Shown one piece after another: positions 51,325 to 58,763 of a DNA stretch of 64,000 bases; position 1 is the first letter of the stretch, and each line of letters begins with the position of its first letter. Made by a program: the position numbers and the translations under genes. The notes below the pieces were generated by a model, which did not search any database, was not told where the DNA came from, and worked only from the letters and a program-made list of their open reading frames with translations. The stretch covers positions 62,001 to 126,000 of the forward strand of contig DASSKK010000063.1 of the NCBI GenBank assembly GCA_035690495.1, read 5' to 3'. Source of the stretch: DASSKK01 sp035690495 (GTDB lineage: Bacteria > Actinomycetota > Actinomycetes > Propionibacteriales > Nocardioidaceae).

Positions 51325-52050
51325 ATGACCGGCTACCAGCGAGTCCTCCTCAAGCTGTCGGGCGAGGTCTTCGGTGGTGGGAAGGTCGGCGTCGACCCCG
51401 ACGTGGTGTCGGTGATCGCCGAGGAGATCGTCGGTGTCGCCGAGTACGGCGTCCAGGTCGCGGCGGTCGTCGGGGGAGGCAACTTCTTCCGCGGAGCCGA
51501 GCTGCAGCAGCACGGGATGGACCGCTCGCGAGCCGACTACATGGGCATGCTGGGCACCGTGATGAACTGCCTGGCACTGCAGGACTTCCTGGAGAAGCAG
51601 GGCGTCGAGACCCGGGTGCAGAGCGCGATCACCATGGGCCAGGTGGCCGAGCCGTACATCCCGCGACGGGCGATCCGCCACCTCGAGAAGGGTCGGGTGG
51701 TGATCTTCGGCGCCGGCGCCGGACTGCCCTACTTCTCCACCGACACGGTCGCCGCCCAGCGGGCGCTCGAGACCAAGTGCGATGTCGTGCTGATGGCCAA
51801 GAGCGGCGTCGACGGCGTCTACTCCGCCGACCCGCGCAAGGATCCCACCGCGCACAAGCTCGACACCCTCACCTACCAGGAGGCACTCCAGCGCGGGCTG
51901 CGCATCGCCGACGCCACAGCGTTCGCCCTATGCATGGAGTACAGGATGCCGATGATCGTGTTCGGCACCCAGGAGCGGGGCAACATCCTGCGCGTCGTGC
52001 AGGGTGAGAAGATTGGCACGCTGGTCAGCACGGACGGCGCAGCGCCCTAA
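51325..52050 (+). CDS. pyrH: UMP kinase
   Basis: Hexameric bacterial UMP kinase, 241 residues: LKLSGEVFGGG, VVGGGNFFRGAELQ, FGAGAGLPYFSTDTVAAQRA and MAKSGVDGVYSADP. ATG at 51325 after GAAGGGAACATCG. A TAGGGT about 55 bases upstream suggests its own promoter besides read-through from tsf. frr follows after 61 bases. Confidence 0.97.
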   Translation: MTGYQRVLLKLSGEVFGGGKVGVDPDVVSVIAEEIVGVAEYGVQVAAVVGGGNFFRGAELQQHGMDRSRADYMGMLGTVMNCLALQDFLEKQGVETRVQSAITMGQVAEPYIPRRAIRHLEKGRVVIFGAGAGLPYFSTDTVAAQRALETKCDVVLMAKSGVDGVYSADPRKDPTAHKLDTLTYQEALQRGLRIADATAFALCMEYRMPMIVFGTQERGNILRVVQGEKIGTLVSTDGAAP

Positions 52051-52111
52051 CCTGGTCCGAGCAGCTCGACCGGTGCCGACGATCCCTACGATCGACCATC
52101 CAGGAGTAGCC

Positions 52112-52669
52112 GTGATCAACCAGACGCTGAACGAGGCCGACCAGAAGATGGACAAGGCCGTCGAGGTGACGCGCGAGGACTTCGCGGCGATCCGCACCGG
52201 ACGGGCCAACCCGTCGATGTTCCACAAGCTGACCGCCGACTACTACGGCGCGCCCACGCCTCTCCAGCAGCTGGCGTCGTTCACCGCGCCGGAGGCCCGG
52301 GTGATCATCATCGCCCCCTACGACGCGAGCTCGCTTCCCGCGATCGAGCGAGCGATCCGCGACTCCGACCTCGGGGTGAACCCCACCGACGACGGCAAGA
52401 CGATCCGGGTCACCCTGCCCGAGCTGACCGAGGAACGCCGCAAGGACTACATCAAGATGGCCCGGACGAAGGCCGAGGACGGCAGGATCGCGATTCGCAA
52501 CATCCGCCGGCACGCCAAGCAGACCCTGGAGAAGGCCGAGAAGGACGGTGAGGTCGGCAAGGACGACGTCACCGGGGCCGAGAAGCGCCTGGACGCGCTG
52601 ACCAAGAAGCACACCGATGCGGTCGACGACATGCTCAAGCACAAGGAGTCGGAGCTCCTCGAAGTGTGA
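52112..52669 (+). CDS. frr: ribosome recycling factor
   Basis: Splits post-termination ribosomes with EF-G, 185 residues. RTGRANPSMFHKLTADYYG, then PYDASSLPAIERAI, and the long C-terminal helices with AEKRLDALTKKHTDAVDDML are family features. GTG at 52112 after CAGGAGTAGCC. The stop overlaps cdsA (GTGA). Confidence 0.97.
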   Translation: MINQTLNEADQKMDKAVEVTREDFAAIRTGRANPSMFHKLTADYYGAPTPLQQLASFTAPEARVIIIAPYDASSLPAIERAIRDSDLGVNPTDDGKTIRVTLPELTEERRKDYIKMARTKAEDGRIAIRNIRRHAKQTLEKAEKDGEVGKDDVTGAEKRLDALTKKHTDAVDDMLKHKESELLEV

Positions 52670-53529
52670 GCGGCTCACCCGCGATGAGCGCCGCCGAGAA
52701 GACTCCCGGCGAACCGAGTCCCAGCAGAGCGGGACGCGATCTCCCGGCCGCGATCGCCTCCGGAGTCGGTCTCGGCCTGGCGATCATCGCCTCGCTGGTG
52801 TTCTGGAAGCCGGCGTTCATGTTCATCGTGGTCGCCGCGGTGCTGGTCGCCGTCTGGGAGCTCGGCCAGGCCTTCCGCAGCGCCGAGATCGTGCTTCCCC
52901 GCGTGCCGGTGATGATCGGCGGGGTGGCGATGGTGGGGGTCGCGTTCCGGTTCGGCTCGGCTGCACTGGTGATCGCCACCGCGGTCACGTGCCTGACGGC
53001 GATGCTGTGGCGGCTGCGGCGCGGGATCGACGGCTATGTCAGGGACGTGACTGCGGCGGTGTTCACCACCGTCTACGTGCCGTTCCTCGGCGGCTTTGTG
53101 GCCCTGTTGCTGGCCGGCAGGCAAGGGGCCGCGGCGATCGTCACGTTCATCCTGGTCACGATCGCCTCCGACATCGGCGGCTACTCAGTCGGTGTGCTGC
53201 TGGGACGGCATCCGATGGCGCCGGTGATCTCTCCGAAGAAGTCCTGGGAAGGGTTCGCCGGATCGGTCGGCTGCTGCGTGCTCGCGGGGTGGCTGACCGT
53301 GACCTACCTGCTCGATGGGCGCTGGTGGGTGGGGGTGATCCTCGGTCTGGTCGCGGTGGTGGCGGCGACGCTCGGCGACCTGTGCGAGTCGGTGATCAAG
53401 CGCGACCTCGGGATCAAGGACATGTCGCACATCCTGCCCGGGCACGGAGGGCTGATGGACCGCCTCGACTCGCTGCTGGCCACCGCCGCCCCGGTCTGGC
53501 TGATCCTGCACTACCTGGTGTTCCGGTGA
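52666..53529 (+). CDS. cdsA: phosphatidate cytidylyltransferase
   Basis: Makes CDP-diacylglycerol, the branch point of phospholipid synthesis. The protein is 287 residues with about eight membrane helices after a polar N-terminus. Catalytic signature near the C-terminus: SDIGGYSVGVLLGRHPMAP, then PKKSWEGFAGSVG and DLCESVIKRDLGIKD. The GTG overlaps frr; an ATG at 52684 is an alternative. The stop overlaps the next gene (GTGA). Confidence 0.95.
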   Translation: MSGSPAMSAAEKTPGEPSPSRAGRDLPAAIASGVGLGLAIIASLVFWKPAFMFIVVAAVLVAVWELGQAFRSAEIVLPRVPVMIGGVAMVGVAFRFGSAALVIATAVTCLTAMLWRLRRGIDGYVRDVTAAVFTTVYVPFLGGFVALLLAGRQGAAAIVTFILVTIASDIGGYSVGVLLGRHPMAPVISPKKSWEGFAGSVGCCVLAGWLTVTYLLDGRWWVGVILGLVAVVAATLGDLCESVIKRDLGIKDMSHILPGHGGLMDRLDSLLATAAPVWLILHYLVFR

Positions 53530-54050
53530 GCGCGCTCTTCCTGGTCCGCCACGGCCGCTCGGACGTACGTCGCGAGCACGCTGCCCAGGACTGGGGCATC
53601 GACCCGGACGGCTACGTCGACATCGCCGCGCTCGCCGACTCCGGCCGGCTGCCTGCCACGGCGACCTGGTTCAGCTCCCCGGAGCCCAAGGCGATCACCA
53701 CCGCGCGGCTGCTGCACCCGGGCACGCTGCGCGTCGTCCCCGGGTTGGCCGAGCAGCGCCGGGGCACCCACTGGTTCGAGCAGCCCGACGACCTCGAGGA
53801 CGCGGTGCGCCGCGCCTTCGAGAACCCCGAGCAGTCGGCGGCACCCGGCTGGGAGCCGATTTCCCGCACGCGGAACCGGCTGCTGCCCGCCGTACACCGG
53901 ATCCTCGACGAGGCAACAGGCGAGGTGGTGCTGGTCGGCCATGGGACCGCTTGGAGCCTGGTGGCCGCCGACCTGACCGGTCAGCCACCCGATCTCGACG
54001 CGTGGGGACGGCTCGAGACGCCGGACGTGTGGCGACTCGACCTGCCCTGA
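53526..54050 (+). CDS. histidine phosphatase family protein
   Basis: A 174-residue phosphoglycerate-mutase-like phosphatase. The catalytic LVRHGRSDV has the nucleophilic His at residue 9, and the second His is in VVLVGHGTAWSL. The acid/base residue is in the region of LAEQRRGTHWF. Substrate unknown. GTG start overlapping the cdsA stop. Convergent with the DCC-family gene, one base apart. Confidence 0.88.
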   Translation: MSALFLVRHGRSDVRREHAAQDWGIDPDGYVDIAALADSGRLPATATWFSSPEPKAITTARLLHPGTLRVVPGLAEQRRGTHWFEQPDDLEDAVRRAFENPEQSAAPGWEPISRTRNRLLPAVHRILDEATGEVVLVGHGTAWSLVAADLTGQPPDLDAWGRLETPDVWRLDLP

Positions 54051-54051
54051 C

Positions 54052-54417
54052 CTACCCGCGGCACGCCGGAGCGCCTCCGGGCAGCTGGTGCCTGTGGGCG
54101 GAGATCCAGCCGTAGACGGGCCGGGCCACCGCCAGGCCAGGACCCGAGCCGAGCGGCGCGGCGAGTACCCGCCAGAGCCGGTGCGAGGTGCTCATCAGGT
54201 CCGCGATCGCGGCTGGACCGCTCGTGTGCCGCGGGCCGCGGACCCACTGCACCGACTCGTCGCACTCGGCGGCGGTGAGCCCGAGCGCGTCGAGATCGGC
54301 GCGCTGCCAGGGGATGACCACGGCCTCGCTGGGCACCCAGCGCACCAGCATCCGTGCACTGGTCGAGCAGAACCCGCACTCGCCGTCGTAGAGGAACGTC
54401 CCCGGGTCTCCAGCCAC
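54052..54417 (-). CDS. DCC-family thiol-disulfide oxidoreductase-like protein
   Basis: A 121-residue DUF393/DCC protein: LYDGECGFCSTSARML holds the DGxCxxC motif that names the family, with a thioredoxin-like fold and a C-terminal helix pair around PVYGWISAHRHQLPG. GTG start at 54417; a longer in-frame reading crosses the rlmN start and was rejected. Divergent from rlmN, 64 bases apart. Redox role likely, substrate unknown. Confidence 0.85.
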   Translation of the reverse strand: MAGDPGTFLYDGECGFCSTSARMLVRWVPSEAVVIPWQRADLDALGLTAAECDESVQWVRGPRHTSGPAAIADLMSTSHRLWRVLAAPLGSGPGLAVARPVYGWISAHRHQLPGGAPACRG

Positions 54418-54481
54418 GTGACCATCGTGGCACTCCGACGATTCGTGGCCGGCGGCATGCGGATGGGACACTGGACCCGTC

Positions 54482-55636
54482 ATGTCCGACACCTCAGCCG
54501 CCACTGCCTCCCGCGACGACCGCGCCGCGCTGCCGCTGGTGTTCGCCGAGCCCAGGGGCCGCGGCAAGCCGCCACGGCACCTGGCCGACCTTGACCCCGA
54601 CGAGCGCAGGGCGTTGCTTGTCGAGGCCGGGCTGCCGGGGTTCCGGGCCGCACAGCTCTCGCGACACTACTTCGCCCGGCTGGTCGACGACCCGGAGCAG
54701 ATGACCGACCTGCCGGCCGGGCAGCGTGACCAGCTGGTCTCCACCCTGCTGCCGAAGCTGATGACGGCGCTGCGAACCCTCGAAGCGGACGGCGGCACCA
54801 CGCGCAAGACCCTGTGGCGGCTGTTCGACGGGGCCCTGGTCGAGTCGGTGCTGATGCGCTACCCGGGACGGGTGACGATGTGCGTCTCCTCCCAGGCCGG
54901 CTGCGGGATGGCCTGCCCGTTCTGCGCCACCGGCCAGGGCGGACTGCAGCGCAACATGTCCACCGCCGAGATCGTCGAGCAGGTGGTCACCGGCGCCCGG
55001 GCACTGGACCGGGGACAGGTGCCCGGCGGCCGCGGCCGGGTAAGCAACGTGGTGTTCATGGGCATGGGGGAGCCGCTGGCCAACTACAAGGCCGTGGTCG
55101 GAGCGTTGCGCCGCCTCACCGACCCGACGCCTGACGGGCTGGGCATGTCCGCGCGGGGAGCGACCGTCTCCACCGTCGGCCTGGTCCCCAGGATCCGCCA
55201 GCTCGCCGAGGAGGGCCTGCCGGTCACGCTGGCGCTGTCGCTGCACGCCCCCGACGACGAGCTGCGCAACGAGCTGGTTCCGGTCAACACCCGCTGGAAC
55301 GTGCAGGAGGCCGTCGAGGCTGCGTGGGACTACGCCCGCACCACCAAGCGGCGGGTGTCGATCGAGTACGCACTGATGCGCGACATCAACGACCAGGCGT
55401 GGCGGGCCGACCTGCTCGGCGAGCTGCTGACGTCGTACGGCGAGTGGGGCTGGGTGCACGTGAACCTGATCCCCCTCAATCCCACACCTGGCTCGAAGTG
55501 GACCGCTTCGCGCCGCGACGACGAGCGCGAGTTCGTCCGCAGGCTGGAGGCCAAGGGCGTGCCCACCACCGTGCGCGACACCCGCGGCCGCGAGATCGAC
55601 GGCGCCTGCGGTCAGCTCGCCGCCCACGCCGGCTGA
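54482..55636 (+). CDS. rlmN: 23S rRNA/tRNA adenine-C2-methyltransferase RlmN
   Basis: Radical-SAM enzyme that makes m2A2503 of 23S rRNA and m2A37 of some tRNAs. The protein is 384 residues. The 4Fe-4S motif is CGMACPFCATGQGG, and VSTVGLVPRI, MGMGEPLANYKAV and SLHAPDDELRNELVP follow. ATG at 54482. It ends one base before a large inverted repeat, probably its terminator. dxr and ispG, which often follow in actinobacteria, are not here. Confidence 0.96.
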   Translation: MSDTSAATASRDDRAALPLVFAEPRGRGKPPRHLADLDPDERRALLVEAGLPGFRAAQLSRHYFARLVDDPEQMTDLPAGQRDQLVSTLLPKLMTALRTLEADGGTTRKTLWRLFDGALVESVLMRYPGRVTMCVSSQAGCGMACPFCATGQGGLQRNMSTAEIVEQVVTGARALDRGQVPGGRGRVSNVVFMGMGEPLANYKAVVGALRRLTDPTPDGLGMSARGATVSTVGLVPRIRQLAEEGLPVTLALSLHAPDDELRNELVPVNTRWNVQEAVEAAWDYARTTKRRVSIEYALMRDINDQAWRADLLGELLTSYGEWGWVHVNLIPLNPTPGSKWTASRRDDEREFVRRLEAKGVPTTVRDTRGREIDGACGQLAAHAG

Positions 55637-55696
55637 CCCCGATTCGTCCGCGGTCACCCCGCGTGCACAGGACGCGATTTCGCGGACGAATCGGGG
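55637..55696. repeat. long inverted repeat with nested hairpin, possible terminator
   Basis: Sixteen bases at 55637-55652 (CCCCGATTCGTCCGCG) are perfectly inverted at 55681-55696. The 28-base loop contains a second stem, CGCGT and ACGCG, around GCACAGG. It starts directly after the rlmN stop and ends 10 bases before the convergent LOG-family stop. No U-tract is present. It could be a two-way terminator or a dispersed repeat. Confidence 0.7.
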
Positions 55697-55706
55697 TGGG
55701 CGCGGC

Positions 55707-56798
55707 TCAGGACAGCAGCGGGGCCACCGCGGAGACGTCGTCGACCAGGTGGATCGCGGAGCTCATGGCGCGCTGCCTTGCGAGCGACTCGAGCAGCGGC
55801 CACACGGGCAGCCTCGAGGTCCAGTACTCGGCTCCCACCAGCACCATCGGCCGGACCGACCCAGGGTCCGCGTAGTAGTTCTCGCAGGCGTCCTGGAAGA
55901 TCTCCTGGACGGTGCCGCCGCTGCCCGGCAGGAACACGATGCCGGCGTTGCAGCAGTGCAGCAGCACGTCCTCACGGATCGCGTTCTTGAAGTACTTCGC
56001 GATCCGGCTCGCGAACGCGTTCGGTGGCTCGTGTCCATAGAACCAGGTGGGCACGCCCAGGCCCTCCGGGCTGCCGTCTGCGGCCGGCCAGCGCCTGCGC
56101 ACCTCGAAGGCAGCCGCCGCCCAGGGACCTACCGACGGGCGGAACGAGGCCGCCCGGCTCAGCATCTCCAGGGCCTCCGGTAGCGCGGCGTCCTGCTCGC
56201 CGGCGAGGTAGGCGCCGAGGTTGGCGGCTTCCATCGCCCCCGGACCGCCGCCGGTCGCCACCACCAGCCCGGCGCGGGCGAGCGCACGGCCCAGCCGGGC
56301 GGCGTCCGCGTACTCTTGCTCGCCCCTCTTCAAGGCGTGCCCGCCCATCACCCCGACCAGCCGTCTACCGCGCACGAACTCCGCAAGGGCGTCGTCGATG
56401 CTGTGGTCGTGCAGGGCGGTGGCGAGCGTGCGCACCAGGTCGGGGTCCCGCTGCCGCGACCACGCGTAGACGACGGCGTCCGGAGTCTGCTCGTACGACG
56501 TGCCGTCCGTGCACAGGCCGGCGTACAGCTCGTCGGGGGTGTAGAGCCCGCCGCGGTACGGGTCGAACGGCACCTGCGGCAGACGGGGGAACACCAGCGC
56601 TCCCCGCTCACGCAGGTCGTCGGCGACCGGGTCGTCCAAGTAGCAGCCGAGGAACAGCGACCCGGCCACGTCGAGGTGCGCCAGCACGTCGCCGTACCCC
56701 CTCAGGTCGACGTCCTGCACCCGCCAACCGGTCAGCGACGCAGCGTGCGCCGCCGCCTCGTCGAACTCCTCACGGGACTCGATCTCGACGGTGCGCAC
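55707..56798 (-). CDS. LOG-family Rossmann protein with N-terminal extension
   Basis: A 363-residue protein. The C-terminal 210 residues are a LOG/lysine-decarboxylase-like Rossmann domain: GVMGGHALKRG, VATGGGPGAMEAANLGA and a PGGxGT-type motif FLPGSGGTVQEIF. Enzymes with this motif cleave nucleotide 5'-monophosphates at the base. The N-terminal 150 residues are extra compared with short LOG proteins. GTG at 56798 chosen; a GTG at 56804 is possible. The RIO gene lies 29 bases upstream on the same strand. Confidence 0.85.
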   Translation of the reverse strand: MRTVEIESREEFDEAAAHAASLTGWRVQDVDLRGYGDVLAHLDVAGSLFLGCYLDDPVADDLRERGALVFPRLPQVPFDPYRGGLYTPDELYAGLCTDGTSYEQTPDAVVYAWSRQRDPDLVRTLATALHDHSIDDALAEFVRGRRLVGVMGGHALKRGEQEYADAARLGRALARAGLVVATGGGPGAMEAANLGAYLAGEQDAALPEALEMLSRAASFRPSVGPWAAAAFEVRRRWPAADGSPEGLGVPTWFYGHEPPNAFASRIAKYFKNAIREDVLLHCCNAGIVFLPGSGGTVQEIFQDACENYYADPGSVRPMVLVGAEYWTSRLPVWPLLESLARQRAMSSAIHLVDDVSAVAPLLS

Positions 56799-56827
56799 CC
56801 GCACATCCTGCCCGACGGGCGTGGCGG

Positions 56828-57706
56828 CTAGAAGGCCGAAGCCACCAGTTCGGCGAACAGGTCGTCCTCGTCGACGTCGAGACCGCGGGACGCGAACCAC
56901 CGGCACACGTTGCGGCAGTCGCGCATCAAGAAGTCCATGCCGCCCGGGTTCGCGACGATGTCGACCGCCTGGGGCAGGTCGATGACGACCAGCCGGTCGC
57001 CCGCGGCGAGGATGTTGTACGGCGAGAGGTCACCGTGCGCGACGCCCTGGCGGACCAGCTCGGCCATCGCGTCGTGCAGCTGGTCGAAGTACGACCTCAG
57101 CAGCGCACCGTGCGGACGAGTCTGCGCGAGCCGGGGCGCCGCCGTGCGGCTGTCCCCGTCGATGCAGATGAACTCCATCAGGATCTCGGTGCCGTCTATC
57201 TGCACCGGGTAGGGCACCGGGACCCCGGCCGACCAGAAGCGGGTCAGCGCCTCCCACTCGGCCCAAGCCCACTGTCCTGCCGCGACGGCACGCCCGTGGC
57301 CGGTCTTCTTGGCCATCGCCCGTGCGTCTCGGGAGTTGCGGGTGCGCCGGCCCTCGCTGTAGCTGCTGCTGCGGTGGAAGCTGCGGTGCTCCTCGGACCG
57401 GTAGCGCTTGGCGGCCATCAGCGTGCTCTGCGCCGGGTCGTCGGGGACCCCGCGCTCCAACAGGAACACGCCGGCCTCCTTGCCGGTCTTGAGCACGCCG
57501 AGGTCGGTGTCCAGGGCCGCCTGGCTGGTTACCACCCAGTCGGGGCGCGGCTCCGGCCCACGGCACAAAGGCTCGACGGTGAGCCAGGTGGACCAGCGTT
57601 GCCCGTCGCCGGGGTCGGACGAGGTGTGGAAGTCGAAGACGAAGCGGGGATCGAGCTCAGTGGGCGCGTCGAGCGGCGAAGCGTCTGGTTCGTGAAGCGG
57701 AGGCAT
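56828..57706 (-). CDS. RIO1-family atypical protein kinase
   Basis: A 292-residue RIO1-like kinase. ATP-binding Lys probably in ALMAAKRYRSEEH (read STLMAAKRYRSEE), catalytic loop VAHGDLSPYNIL and metal-binding Asp in VVIDLPQAVD. SSSYSEGRRTRNSRDARAM is the flexible loop of RIO proteins. Substrate unknown. ATG at 57706, giving MPPLHEPDASP; an in-frame start 16 codons upstream is also open. Probably one operon with the LOG gene. Confidence 0.88.
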   Translation of the reverse strand: MPPLHEPDASPLDAPTELDPRFVFDFHTSSDPGDGQRWSTWLTVEPLCRGPEPRPDWVVTSQAALDTDLGVLKTGKEAGVFLLERGVPDDPAQSTLMAAKRYRSEEHRSFHRSSSYSEGRRTRNSRDARAMAKKTGHGRAVAAGQWAWAEWEALTRFWSAGVPVPYPVQIDGTEILMEFICIDGDSRTAAPRLAQTRPHGALLRSYFDQLHDAMAELVRQGVAHGDLSPYNILAAGDRLVVIDLPQAVDIVANPGGMDFLMRDCRNVCRWFASRGLDVDEDDLFAELVASAF

Positions 57707-57908
57707 GGGTGAAGGTGCTCCCGGAGTGGACGGAGGTGGCTGCGGGCAGGCCACGGACAGTGGTGGACATTCCGGCTCCTCCTCTCGCTCACCGACGCTG
57801 CGCGCCCAGGACCCGGGCAGCGCACTGCGTCGTGGTGGTCCAGCATTCCGGCCGCGTCCGGGACGCGCAACCGAATTTCACCGCGGCCCCATGCGGCAGG
57901 ATGGGGCC

Positions 57909-58763
57909 GTGGAGCACACAGTGGCAGGCGCCGGAGGCACCCGGATCCACGTCGAGGAGCAGGGCGTCGGTCTGCCGGTGCTGCTGGTTCCCGGGCTCGG
58001 GTACGCCGCCTGGTCCTGGCGGCCGCAGGCAACAGCGGTCGCCCAGGTGGCACGTGCGCTGTCCGTGGACAACCGCGGCACCGGGCGCAGCGACAAGCCG
58101 GTCGGGCCCTACACGATGGAGACGATGGCCGACGATCTGGCCTGCGTGCTCGACGACGCGGGCGGCGGACCTGCGCTGGTGGTGGGCGCGTCGATGGGCG
58201 GCTACCTGGCGATGACGCTCGCCCGGCGTCGCCCGGACCTGGTCGCGGGGCTGGTGCTGGTCTCGACCAGCGTCGGCGGTCCGCGCAGCACCGGGGCGCC
58301 CGAGTCCACGCTGGATGTGTGGCGTGCGCATGCGGGTGAGCCGCCGGAGGATTACGCCCGTGCCACGATGCCGCTCTCGTTCGCGCCGGGCTGGACCGAG
58401 GAGCACCCGGACCGGTTCGAGGCCCTGCTCGGGGCCCGTCTGGAGCACCCCACGCCCCCGGAGTCGTGGAAGGCGCAGTTCGACGCGTGCGAGGCCTTCC
58501 TGGCCGGGGGCCTCCCGGAGACCGCCGCCGGACGCGAGGGCGCACCGCTCGACGTACCGACCCACGTGGTGCATGGCACCGCCGACCGCGTGGTGCCCTA
58601 CGCGAACGCGGAAGTGGTCGTCGAACGGTTCCCAGGGGCCGAGCTCGTGACGATGAACGGCTGCGGCCACCTGTGCTGGCTGGAGCGCCCGCACGTGGTG
58701 AACCGCCTGCTCGTCCAGGCCGCAGCGTCCCTCTCAGGCGAGCGCGGGCAACGGGTCCGGTGA
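57909..58763 (+). CDS. alpha/beta-hydrolase
   Basis: A 284-residue alpha/beta-hydrolase. Oxyanion-hole region LLVPGLGYAAWSW near residue 30, nucleophile Ser in VGASMGGYLAM, Asp in VHGTADRVVP and His in NGCGHLCWLE, so a full catalytic triad. No signal peptide. GTG at 57909 chosen; ATG at 57891 in frame is the alternative. The 202-base gap to the RIO gene shows no clear promoter. The last 30 bases overlap the GGDEF-EAL gene on the other strand. Substrate unknown. Confidence 0.85.
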   Translation: MEHTVAGAGGTRIHVEEQGVGLPVLLVPGLGYAAWSWRPQATAVAQVARALSVDNRGTGRSDKPVGPYTMETMADDLACVLDDAGGGPALVVGASMGGYLAMTLARRRPDLVAGLVLVSTSVGGPRSTGAPESTLDVWRAHAGEPPEDYARATMPLSFAPGWTEEHPDRFEALLGARLEHPTPPESWKAQFDACEAFLAGGLPETAAGREGAPLDVPTHVVHGTADRVVPYANAEVVVERFPGAELVTMNGCGHLCWLERPHVVNRLLVQAAASLSGERGQRVR

